A stretch of DNA of 64,000 bases from Amarolinea aalborgensis (GTDB taxonomy: Bacteria; Chloroflexota; Anaerolineae; SSC4; Amarolineaceae). This document shows, one piece after another, positions 53,030-60,833 of the stretch. The stretch covers positions 124,001 to 188,000 of the forward strand of contig NZ_UETR01000002.1 of assembly GCF_900491745.1 (NCBI RefSeq). Direction: 5' to 3'. Within the stretch, counting starts at the first letter, position 1; each line of letters starts with the position of its first letter. The translations under genes were made by a program, and so were the position numbers. A model generated the notes under the pieces. It did no database searches, had not been told where the DNA came from, and saw only the letters and a list, made by a program, of their open reading frames with translations.

Positions 53030-53238
53030 CGTAACTATTCAGGCATCCTGCGCCGACTGCAGCCGCCGAATGAATTCGGGCCGCAAGGGCGTGCCGCCGC
53101 CAGGACTTCGGCGAGCTCAGTCGAGCCGTCGGCCGGAGCCGACCGGCGCCGCGCCACTCAGGTGGACGCCTGGCGGAACGCCCATCAGGCGCGATTTCAA
53201 TCGCTCGCTTGCCACGGCGCGCCGCCTGAATAGTTACG
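53030..53238. mobile_element. MITE-like element with 15-bp terminal inverted repeats
   Basis: CGTAACTATTCAGGC at 53030-53044 is repeated in exact reverse complement at 53224-53238. The flanks are TTCAGC at 53024-53029 and at 53239-53244, a 6-base direct repeat as expected for a target duplication. The 209-base element has no gene. It sits exactly at the stop codon (TGA, 53242-53240) of the class-V aminotransferase, whose last codons are not altered. The rest of the gap 52827-53029 holds no recognisable feature. The transposase that mobilised it is not in the window. Confidence 0.7.
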
Positions 53239-53239
53239 T

Positions 53240-54652
53240 TCAGCCTAGAAACGACTTGAAATCGGGCTGCCAGCCGCGGGGCGCATAGTCGCCAGAAGCC
53301 CGATCTTGCACATAATCACCTTTGTATTCGCCGCGGCTAATCTTGGTCAGCGCCTCGACCAGGTAATCCACCTCGGCCAGGGTGTTGTAGAGACCAAAAC
53401 TGGCGCGCACCAGTCCCGGCATATGCGCACGGTTGTGCGCCAGCATTTCATCGCGCACGAGCAGTGTCTGCGCCGCGTCAAGCCCCAAGAGGTGCAGGAT
53501 GTAGGGATGGGCGCAGAAACAGCCGTTGCGCACCCCGATGCCAAACTCATGGCCCAGAATCGAGGCGACCAGGAAATGCTGCACGTGGCGCAGATTGAAT
53601 GGAATGACGCCGAGGCGCGTCGCGGCGCGCGCCGGGTCGGCATCGCCGATGATTTCAAGGTCTTCGACGGCGGCCAGGCGACGCAGGGCATAGGCCGTTA
53701 GCTCGGCCTCATGTGCGGCGACAGTGTCCATCCCCACCGCTTGCAGCTGTTCGATGGCCGCGGCCAGCGCGACCGCGCCCACGACGTTGGGGCTGCCGGC
53801 TTCATCTCGATCCGGCGGGCCGCTCCACCAGACGCCATCCTCGGTCACGATTTCGACCGTGCCGCCGCCGCGCTGATCAGGCTCGCCCTGGGCAAAGGTG
53901 TCACGCCGACCGATGAGGGCGCCGGCGCCAAACGGCGCGTACAACTTGTGCGCGGACAGCGCCACGTAGTCGAAATGGCCGGGGTCATCCAGGCTGCCCA
54001 TGCTCACTGGCCGATGCGGCGCCAGCTGCGCGATGTCGAGTAGGAATTGCGCGCCCGCGGCGTGCGCTTTGGACGCCAGTCGCGGCGCCGGGTTGATGAT
54101 GCCGGTCACATTGCTGCCGCCGGTGATGGCCACCAGCGCGACCCGTTCACCATACTGCGCCAGCTTGCGGTCATAGTCTGCCTCGTCCAGGCTGCCGTCC
54201 GGCTTGACTGCCACATGCACCACGTTGGCGACAGCCCGGTAAGGGAGATCGTTGGAGTGATGCTCCATCATGGAGACGATGATGGTGTCGCGCCCCGGTG
54301 CAAAGGGAAAACGGCGCGCAAGCTTGTTCAAGGCTTCGGTGGTGTTCTTGCCGAAGATACAAACATGGGCCGCCCGATCAGCGCCGACGAAACGCATGGT
54401 GGTGCGGCGGGCTTCTTCGTAGGCAAAGGTGGCCAGCTGGCTCTTGAAACCGGAGCCGCGGTGGACCGACGAATACCACGGTAGAAAACGGTTGACGGCC
54501 GCGGTCACCGCGCGCAGCGGCGGCGTGGACGCGGCGTTGTCAAAGTTGACATAGGTGCGCGTAGAACCGTCCAACAAGGGCGCTTGTTGTTCCACATCGA
54601 ACAGTCGCCGCCAATCATTGTCCTGACCGCGGCCGGCATCGAGGACCGTCAT
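53240..54652 (-). CDS. class-V aminotransferase / cysteine desulfurase-like protein
   Basis: 470 residues from the start at 54652, which lies just after the upstream stop (54655). The PLP Lys is K236 in ALSAHKLYAPFG, and GKNTTEALNKLA and VSMMEHHSNDLPYR are the cofactor-binding and His regions of SufS/CsdA enzymes. VRNGCFCAHPY gives Cys residues near the C-terminus where SufS carries its catalytic Cys. It may make persulfide for iron-sulfur clusters or sulfur transfer. No sufU/iscU is adjacent, so the exact acceptor is unknown. The stop is at the MITE junction. Confidence 0.82.
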   Translation of the reverse strand: MTVLDAGRGQDNDWRRLFDVEQQAPLLDGSTRTYVNFDNAASTPPLRAVTAAVNRFLPWYSSVHRGSGFKSQLATFAYEEARRTTMRFVGADRAAHVCIFGKNTTEALNKLARRFPFAPGRDTIIVSMMEHHSNDLPYRAVANVVHVAVKPDGSLDEADYDRKLAQYGERVALVAITGGSNVTGIINPAPRLASKAHAAGAQFLLDIAQLAPHRPVSMGSLDDPGHFDYVALSAHKLYAPFGAGALIGRRDTFAQGEPDQRGGGTVEIVTEDGVWWSGPPDRDEAGSPNVVGAVALAAAIEQLQAVGMDTVAAHEAELTAYALRRLAAVEDLEIIGDADPARAATRLGVIPFNLRHVQHFLVASILGHEFGIGVRNGCFCAHPYILHLLGLDAAQTLLVRDEMLAHNRAHMPGLVRASFGLYNTLAEVDYLVEALTKISRGEYKGDYVQDRASGDYAPRGWQPDFKSFLG

Positions 54653-54654
54653 GC

Positions 54655-54951
54655 TTACTCTTCCTCGTCTCCTTCTTCCAGCCATTCCAGCGTGATTTGC
54701 TGGCTCCAAACGATTTCATCATAGGGGACTTCGGCGGCTGCGTCCACCAGGTCTTCATCGCCGTAGTAGTTGATGTCGTCGTTGCTATCAACGTAAACCA
54801 ACACGGTTGGCTTGTTTTGGGCTATGATCCAGTCGTTTTCCTCCACTGCATCCCACAGCTCATCCTCGCCAATATCTTCCACATCGTCCAGTTCCACGGC
54901 CACGAGCATGAACTTCTCGTAAACCGCCACATCATGCGTTGTCACAAACAT
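54655..54951 (-). CDS. small acidic hypothetical protein
   Basis: 98 residues from the start at 54951, next to a strong GAGGAGGGG ribosome site. It is very acidic (runs of E and D, ending EEGDEEE) with a beta-rich core: KFMLVAVELDDVEDIGEDEL, then TVLVYVDSNDDINYYGDEDL. It is small, soluble and without cysteines. It lies 2 bases before the aminotransferase start and follows purH after 32 bases, so it may be co-expressed with both. I do not recognise a family. Confidence 0.62.
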   Translation of the reverse strand: MFVTTHDVAVYEKFMLVAVELDDVEDIGEDELWDAVEENDWIIAQNKPTVLVYVDSNDDINYYGDEDLVDAAAEVPYDEIVWSQQITLEWLEEGDEEE

Positions 54952-54983
54952 GCTTCCCCTCCTCTGAACTCCGGTCTCTGACG

Positions 54984-56510
54984 TTAGTGCTTGAAATGTC
55001 GTACGCCGGTGAAACACATCGCCAGGCCCAGGCGATCAGCCGCGGCAATTGTCTCAGCGTCGCGCATGGACCCGCCAGGTTGAACCACGGCCGTGCAGCC
55101 CGCCGCGGCCGCGGCCTCCACGCCGTCGGGGAATGGAAAGAAGGCGTCTGATCCCACCACGGCGCCCCTGGCCTTGTCGCCGGCCTTCTGCGCGGCGAGG
55201 CGCACCGAGTCCACGCGACTCATCTGCCCGGCCCCCACGCCAACCACTTCGTTGGCGGTGGTAAAGACGATGGCGTTTGACTTGACGTGCTTGGCGACGC
55301 GCCAGGCAAAATCGAGCGCCGTCATCTCAGCGGCCGTCGGCTGGCGCTGCGTCACCACCTGCCACGCACTTGCTGGCTCCAGCGCGTCGTCCGGCGTCTG
55401 CACCAGCAGCCCGCCGTGCACGGTGCGCATGGCGTAGGGGAAGGTCGCCTCAGGCTTGACCTCCAGCACGCGCAGGTTCTTCTTGCGCTTGAGCGCCTTC
55501 AGCGCCTCCGGTTCGTAGGCCGGCGCGGCCAGCACTTCCACGAACAGCGAGCCGATGGCTTCGACGGTCGCCAAATCGAGCGGGCGATTGACGGCAATGA
55601 CGCTGCCGTATGCGCTCACCGGGTCGGCCGCCAGGGCCAACTGATACGCCTCGACCAGGCTGTCCGCGCTGGCCAGCCCGCAGGGGTTGGTGTGCTTGAT
55701 GATGGCCGCCGTCGGCCGTGCGAACTCCTGCGCCATGCCCCAGGCGGCGTCAAGGTCCACGTAGTTATTATAACTCATTTCCTTCTCACCGCTGAGTTGG
55801 GCCAGGGTCATTGGCGTGTCCGGCCAGCGGTAGAAGCCGGCGCGCTGATGAGGATTCTCGCCGTAGCGCAGCACCTGCGCGAGATTGGCGCTCAGCGTCA
55901 GTACGGCGGGGAAAGCATCGGCGCCTTCGGCCTGGCGACCCAGCCAGGCGGCAATCGCGGCGTCGTACGCGGCGGTGTGGCGGAAAGCCTTCAGCGCCAG
56001 ATGACGCCTCGTCTCGATCGGCACGGGCTCGCCTTTCTCCACGTGCAGCGCCACGGTCAGGTAGTCCTGCGGATCGCACAGCACCGTTACCGACTCAAAA
56101 TTCTTGGCCGCGGCCCGCAGCAGCGTGACGCCGCCAATATCAATCTCCTCGATGGCCTCGGCCTCGGTGACATCGGCGCGGGCCACGGTACGGCTGAACG
56201 GATACAAGTTGCATACCACCAGGTCAAACGGCTGCATCCCCTGCTTGCGCAGATCAGCCAGGTGCTGCGGGGTGCGGCGGGCCAGGATGCCGCCATGAAT
56301 GGCCGGGTGCAGGGTCTTGACGCGACCGCCCAGCATCTCAGGAAAATGCGTGACCTCTTCCACCGGGGTGCAAGGCAGATCGGCCTGCGTCAAGGCGCGC
56401 GCGGTGCCGCCGCTGGCAACCAGCTCCACCCCGTGTGTACTCAGCACCCGCGCCAGGTCAATCAAGCCGGCTTTGTTATGCACGCTCAGCAAGGCACGTT
56501 GAATCGTCAT
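54984..56510 (-). CDS. purH: AICAR transformylase / IMP cyclohydrolase
   Basis: 508 residues from the start at 56510. The N-terminal MGS-like cyclohydrolase domain (about 1-190) begins with RALLSVHNKAGLIDLARVL and has NLYPF. The C-terminal formyltransferase domain carries the active Lys-His in IIKHTNPCGLASADS, with DFAWRVAKHVKSNAIV later. It catalyses the last two steps to IMP. It lies downstream of purN (gap 47 bases) in the same orientation as the other pur genes. Confidence 0.95.
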   Translation of the reverse strand: MTIQRALLSVHNKAGLIDLARVLSTHGVELVASGGTARALTQADLPCTPVEEVTHFPEMLGGRVKTLHPAIHGGILARRTPQHLADLRKQGMQPFDLVVCNLYPFSRTVARADVTEAEAIEEIDIGGVTLLRAAAKNFESVTVLCDPQDYLTVALHVEKGEPVPIETRRHLALKAFRHTAAYDAAIAAWLGRQAEGADAFPAVLTLSANLAQVLRYGENPHQRAGFYRWPDTPMTLAQLSGEKEMSYNNYVDLDAAWGMAQEFARPTAAIIKHTNPCGLASADSLVEAYQLALAADPVSAYGSVIAVNRPLDLATVEAIGSLFVEVLAAPAYEPEALKALKRKKNLRVLEVKPEATFPYAMRTVHGGLLVQTPDDALEPASAWQVVTQRQPTAAEMTALDFAWRVAKHVKSNAIVFTTANEVVGVGAGQMSRVDSVRLAAQKAGDKARGAVVGSDAFFPFPDGVEAAAAAGCTAVVQPGGSMRDAETIAAADRLGLAMCFTGVRHFKH

Positions 56511-56557
56511 GATAAACACTGTCTCCTTTTTCGCGAAGATGCAGCCCCGCAGCCGCG

Positions 56558-57187
56558 TCAGACAGCCGGTAGGCTGGCGCGCTCCGTCAGCCACTTTTGG
56601 ACGGCGCGCACCAGCAAGATGCGTTCGTGGACATGCATCCGCTCCTCGAAATCGTCGAGTTGGTCATGAGGTAAGATGGGCACAACGATCTGATCAAGCA
56701 CGGGCCCGGCATCTACCGCTGGTACGACAAAATGCACCATCGCGCCGCTGGATTCAATTTCACCTTGCTGAAAGGCCGTGAAGGCGCGTTCAATGGCGTG
56801 CGTGCCGGGAAAAAGGCCAGGAAGGGCTGGGTGTAGGTTGATGAGGCGATCGGCAAAGCGGCTGATAAAGACCGGCGTCAACACCTGCATCCAGCCGGCG
56901 CACACAATCAGGTCGGGTTGAAATCCGCTCACGATCGCGGCAAGGTCCTCGTCGTAGTCTTCGCGCGTGCGCCCGCTGTCCGTATATGGCTTCAGCGGAT
57001 GGTACGCCGTAGGCACACCCGCTTGCTGCGCGCGCACCAGGCCGTAGGCATCACGCCGATTGGAGACGACGGCCACAACCTGCGCGGCCAGACTGACGTC
57101 TTGGCAGGCGTCGAGCAAGGCCTGCAGATTGGTGCCATTGCCTGAAATGAGAACGACCAGGCGGGCCGGGGACGTTGTGTCAGACAT
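56558..57187 (-). CDS. purN: phosphoribosylglycinamide formyltransferase
   Basis: 209 residues. The formyl-folate enzyme motif is INLHPALPG (His of the active site) with the Asp in VDAGPVLDQ, and SGNGTNLQALLDAC binds the phosphate. PurN makes the third intermediate of purine synthesis. The segment after HPALPG (LFPGTHAIERAF) is a normal variant. It follows purM after 160 bases, and a long inverted repeat lies in that gap. Confidence 0.94.
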   Translation of the reverse strand: MSDTTSPARLVVLISGNGTNLQALLDACQDVSLAAQVVAVVSNRRDAYGLVRAQQAGVPTAYHPLKPYTDSGRTREDYDEDLAAIVSGFQPDLIVCAGWMQVLTPVFISRFADRLINLHPALPGLFPGTHAIERAFTAFQQGEIESSGAMVHFVVPAVDAGPVLDQIVVPILPHDQLDDFEERMHVHERILLVRAVQKWLTERASLPAV

Positions 57188-57240
57188 GGCTTCACCTCAC
57201 ACTCGAATACCTTTGGGATCTACCCAGTTGCCCGGAAATC

Positions 57241-57309
57241 TGCCACGAATTATACGAATTCCACGAAACCGATTGCGCAGAATTGGAGAAATTCGTGTAA
57301 TTCGTGGCA
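57241..57309. repeat. 20-bp inverted repeat between purM and purN
   Basis: TGCCACGAATTATACGAATT (57241-57260) and its reverse complement (57290-57309) differ at one base. The 29-base loop contains CCACGAAACC, related to the arm. Repeats of the form ACGAATT recur in the two arms. There is no T-run, so it is not a terminator. It resembles dispersed repeats of a repetitive palindromic type; other copies would have to be sought in the genome. Confidence 0.7.
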
Positions 57310-57347
57310 AGAATCTGGTAAACTGCTCAAGTCCTCATTCCCCCCGC

Positions 57348-58376
57348 TCAGGCGATGACGACGCGTGATGTCTCTCCCGACCAGGGCACGACACGGCCGA
57401 TGATGTAGGCATCTGCGCCCACGACCTGGCGCACGACCTTGACCGCGTCCGGTTCTACGACGATGACCATGCCGACGCCCATATTGAAGGTGCGGAACAT
57501 GTCATCCTCCGGCACGTCGCCCAGGCGGCGGATCAAGCCAAAGATGGGCGGCGCCGGCCACGCGCCAAATTCGATCTGCGCGCCCAGGCCATCGGGCAGG
57601 CTGCGCGGCACATTGTCCAGCAGCCCGCCGCCGGTGATGTGCGCCATCGCTTTGATGACCACCCCAGCCGCCCAGAGCCGCTCAACCTCCGGCAGATAGC
57701 AGCGATGCGCGGCCAGCAGCGCGTCGCCAATGCTGCGTTCCGCGCCTAGATCGGGATGCGGCGCCGTCCAATCAAGGCCGGACAGCACCCGTCGCGCCAG
57801 CGAATAGCCGTTGGTGTGCAGGCCGCTGCTGGGCAGGCCAATCAGCGCATCGCCCGCCTGCACGCTGCGGCCATCCACGATGCGGCTGCGCTCCACAACG
57901 CCGACAATCGTGCCTGCCACATCGAACTCGCCGGCCAGGTAGACGCCGGGCATTTCTGCGGTTTCGCCGCCCAAGAGGACGCAGCCCACGGCCTGGCATG
58001 CGCCTGCCATGCCGATCACGACGGCCGCCACTTCTTCGGGCACGAGTCGGCTGGCGGCAATGTAATCGAGAAAAAAGAGCGGCCGGCCGCCCTGCACCAA
58101 GATGTCGTTGACACAGTGGTTGACCAAATCCGCGCCGATCGTGTCGAAGCGCCGCATCTGCGCGGCCACTTTGACCTTCGTGCCCACGCCGTCGGTGGAG
58201 GCCACCAGCACCGGCGCGACCATGGCCTGCACGGCCCCGGCGTCGAACAGTCCGCCGAACGCGCCGATGCCGGCCAGCACAGCCGGGGTGTAAGTGGCCT
58301 GCACGGCCGCTTTCATCAACGCGACCGTTCGATGACCCGCCTCGATGTCAACCCCCGCCTCTTGATACGTCGTCAT
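57348..58376 (-). CDS. purM: phosphoribosylformylglycinamidine cyclo-ligase (AIR synthetase)
   Basis: 342 residues. GGETAEMPGVY and VASTDGVGTKVKVA are PurM signatures; the N-terminal YQEAGVDIEAGHRTV is the usual start. It makes AIR from FGAM with ATP. FGAM synthetase genes (purL, purQ, purS) are not in the window. The gene overlaps nothing but is close to purD (13 bases) and so probably co-transcribed. Confidence 0.95.
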   Translation of the reverse strand: MTTYQEAGVDIEAGHRTVALMKAAVQATYTPAVLAGIGAFGGLFDAGAVQAMVAPVLVASTDGVGTKVKVAAQMRRFDTIGADLVNHCVNDILVQGGRPLFFLDYIAASRLVPEEVAAVVIGMAGACQAVGCVLLGGETAEMPGVYLAGEFDVAGTIVGVVERSRIVDGRSVQAGDALIGLPSSGLHTNGYSLARRVLSGLDWTAPHPDLGAERSIGDALLAAHRCYLPEVERLWAAGVVIKAMAHITGGGLLDNVPRSLPDGLGAQIEFGAWPAPPIFGLIRRLGDVPEDDMFRTFNMGVGMVIVVEPDAVKVVRQVVGADAYIIGRVVPWSGETSRVVIA

Positions 58377-58388
58377 GATCGTTTCATC

Positions 58389-59693
58389 TCAATGCGTCGC
58401 TCTTTGGTCTCCAATATCCCGCCGATAGTGCATGCCAGCAAAGTGAATCTGTTCCATCCCGGCATATGCGCGGCGACGGGCCTCGGCGAAGTCAGCGCCG
58501 GCGCCGGTGACTGCCAGCACACGACCGCCCTGGGTCAACAGGCGCTCACCTTCGCGGCTGGCGCCAGCCAGAAAGACCTGCACGCCCGGCAGCGCATTGG
58601 CCGCTTCCACGCCGGTGATGGGATCGCCCTTCGGATATGCGCCGGGATAACCGGCCGCGGCGGCCACGACGGTGACGGCCGCGCCTGGCTTCCAGCGCAG
58701 CTTGTACGCGGCCAGGAGGCCGTCCACGCAGGCGTCGAAGATCTCCAGCAGGTCGTTTTCGAGCAGGGGCAGGATCGCCTGGGTTTCGGGGTCGCCGAAG
58801 CGCACGTTGAACTCCAGCACGCGCAGGCCGGCGGGTGTGAGCATCAATCCGGCGTAGAGCACGCCGACAAAGGGGGCGCCCTGGGCCGCCATGCCATCCA
58901 CCGCGGGTTGCAGGACGGTGCGCACGGCTTCATCTACCAGGGCGGGGGTGAGGCGGGGCGCCGGCGCGTAAGCGCCCATGCCGCCGGTGTTTGGCCCGCG
59001 GTCGCCATCGGCCACGCGCTTGTGATCCTGCGCGGGCAGCATCGGCGCCACGGTCTTGCCATCACAGAAGGCGAGCAGAGAGACCTCCGGGCCAGCCAGG
59101 CGCTCCTCGATCACGATCACGTCGCCAGCTTCGCCAAACACGCGCGCGCGCAGCAGATCAAACACGGCCTGTTCCGCGTGCAGCATGTCATCGCAGACGA
59201 TGACTCCCTTGCCCGCGGCCAGGCCGCTGGCCTTCACCACCAACGGCCGCTCCGCCTGGCGCACATACTCCAGCGCGGCATCGTAGTCATCAAGAATGAC
59301 GTAGCCGGCCGTGGGAATGCCCGTTTCCCACATGAAGTCTTTGGCAAAGGCTTTGGAGCTTTCCAACTGCGCCGCGGCCTGCGTAGGGCCAAAAATGCGC
59401 TGACCCGCGGCCTGAAAGAGGTCCACCACGCCGGCCGCCAGGGGCGCCTCCGGACCGACGACGGTCAGATCCACGCCGTGACTCTGCGCGAACGCCAAGA
59501 GGGCCGGCCCATCCTCGGCCGCAATGGCGACATTTCGGATCACGCCATCGCCGGCCGTGCCTCCGTTGCCCGGCGCCACCCAAATCTGTCCGACCTGCGG
59601 CGACTGCGCCAGCTTCCAGGCCAGCGCATGTTCGCGCCCCCCGGAACCGACAACGAGAATCGTGCGACTACTTACCATTTCCTCGGACTTCAA
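58389..59693 (-). CDS. purD: phosphoribosylamine-glycine ligase
   Basis: 434 residues with an ATP-grasp fold. ILVVGSGGREHALAWKL and WVAPGNGGTAG are the PurD N-terminal motifs; LVVKASGLAAGKGVIVC is the ATP-binding loop; FGDPETQAILPLL contains the metal-binding residues. A TTG start at 59693 with GGAG eight bases upstream is likely; the alternative ATG at 59678 lacks spacing. It joins glycine to phosphoribosylamine. The start overlaps the preceding nucleotidyltransferase gene by 26 bases. Confidence 0.92.
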   Translation of the reverse strand: MKSEEMVSSRTILVVGSGGREHALAWKLAQSPQVGQIWVAPGNGGTAGDGVIRNVAIAAEDGPALLAFAQSHGVDLTVVGPEAPLAAGVVDLFQAAGQRIFGPTQAAAQLESSKAFAKDFMWETGIPTAGYVILDDYDAALEYVRQAERPLVVKASGLAAGKGVIVCDDMLHAEQAVFDLLRARVFGEAGDVIVIEERLAGPEVSLLAFCDGKTVAPMLPAQDHKRVADGDRGPNTGGMGAYAPAPRLTPALVDEAVRTVLQPAVDGMAAQGAPFVGVLYAGLMLTPAGLRVLEFNVRFGDPETQAILPLLENDLLEIFDACVDGLLAAYKLRWKPGAAVTVVAAAAGYPGAYPKGDPITGVEAANALPGVQVFLAGASREGERLLTQGGRVLAVTGAGADFAEARRRAYAGMEQIHFAGMHYRRDIGDQRATH

Positions 59694-60153
59694 GAAACTG
59701 CTCCAACGATGGCGTCATCCATAGGTCAATTCCGTCCTGCTCAATGTTGCGCGCCAACAACAGTCCCTGGCTGCGCATGGCAGCGTAGTTCGCAGTCTCT
59801 TTGATGATTAGCGAGATTACTACGCCATACTTCAATTCAATGTCACAAGCGATATCAACGATATCATTCCAATAGTGGCGATACATATCGGTACTCATGG
59901 AAATCACGACCAAAACGTCAAGGTCCGATTCGTTATCGAAATCCCCCCGCGCCTTTGAGCCAAAGAGAACCACACGCCTCAGATCGTTGCCATAACGTCG
60001 GCGCAGGCGAGCGACGAGCGCGCTCAGCGCAGCGCGTTCATGGCCCGCAAGGCGCGTCTGTCGGGTTGACGTTTCGTTGGACGCTTGCATCTGCTGGCCT
60101 TGTATAGCAATCTGAGGCCGGTCTGCTGCTAGAGCAGGAACATCACGCGGCAT
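59668..60153 (-). CDS. MNT-type nucleotidyltransferase domain protein
   Basis: About 161 residues from the start at 60153 (AAGGTG five bases upstream). The minimal nucleotidyltransferase motif is VVLFGSKARGDFDNESDLDVLVV, with the GS and two Asp residues needed for metal-bound NTP transfer. Such proteins usually pair with HEPN toxins as antitoxins that AMPylate them. There is no HEPN gene adjacent; one lies some 3.6 kb away on the other strand. It overlaps both neighbours. Confidence 0.85.
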   Translation of the reverse strand: MPRDVPALAADRPQIAIQGQQMQASNETSTRQTRLAGHERAALSALVARLRRRYGNDLRRVVLFGSKARGDFDNESDLDVLVVISMSTDMYRHYWNDIVDIACDIELKYGVVISLIIKETANYAAMRSQGLLLARNIEQDGIDLWMTPSLEQFLEVRGNGK

Positions 60154-60487
60154 AGAGCACCTTACCACGTTTGATGATATCAATGACAAACTGATCGCCG
60201 ATGGTTGTGCGTTGAGCCAACTCGTCTGGCGTCAGGATAAGCGTCTCGATGGCAATCTGACGGGTTGGATCGGACAGTATGTGCCGAACACGATTCCAGC
60301 GCTGGGAGAAACGATCTGAGGTATCCTTGACGATCAACAAATCAATGTCGCTATCCGGGCGTGGATTCCCGTACGCGTACGAACCAAACAGAATTACCCG
60401 TTGTGGCTGATAATCAGCAACCAGCTTATTCACGATTTCTTGAATGATTGAATGTGTTTCCGTTTGTCCAGACAACATGGCATGCAT
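60143..60487 (-). CDS. second MNT-type nucleotidyltransferase domain protein
   Basis: 114 residues from the start at 60487 (AAGGT near). Motif VILFGSYAYGNPRPDSDIDLLIV is complete. The C-terminal part, LTPDELAQRTTIGDQFVIDIIKRGK, is typical of the short MNT proteins. Its end overlaps the next nucleotidyltransferase gene by 11 bases, so the two may be made together. No partner HEPN gene is seen directly next to it. Confidence 0.85.
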   Translation of the reverse strand: MHAMLSGQTETHSIIQEIVNKLVADYQPQRVILFGSYAYGNPRPDSDIDLLIVKDTSDRFSQRWNRVRHILSDPTRQIAIETLILTPDELAQRTTIGDQFVIDIIKRGKVLYAA

Positions 60488-60833
60488 GGCGATACCTTGA
60501 TCCTCTGAATCCACTCTTGCTGTGATTATACGCCAATGCTTGTCAAACAACAAGGCAAACCTGCGAGATTCCTTGTCGAGCGCCTCAGCCCAAGCCATGG
60601 GTCACACCGTCGGTACGACGTGCGTTCGTTACGCGTGAGACGTGGCCCACCAAGAAGCTTGCTTTGTGGTGAGACGTGCGGTCGTCACGCCAGAGGCGAT
60701 GACCTACGATGGAGGTTCTTGGCGGGTAGGACATGCCTTCGACGGGGCTTGCTCATTTCTTGCTATCATCGTTTGTTGGTCGCGGCCGCGTGAAACCCTC
60801 GTTTCTGAGCGAGGTGTTGGGAGGTGGTTTACT

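Noticed and set aside
53030..53238. Attenuator or terminator of the aminotransferase gene
   Set aside because: Exact 15-base ends with a flanking target duplication are better explained by an inserted element.
57241..57309. Rho-independent terminator between purM and purN
   Set aside because: The loop is long and no T-run follows on either strand.
57756..59804. Long plus-strand open frame of 682 codons opposite purM and purD
   Set aside because: It is antisense to two well-conserved enzymes, extends over both of them and has a composition typical of antisense reading (rich in His, Arg, Gly).
60599..60833. A possible gene between the nucleotidyltransferases and purF
   Set aside because: The plus-strand frames there have no start with a ribosome site and no similarity I can recognise.
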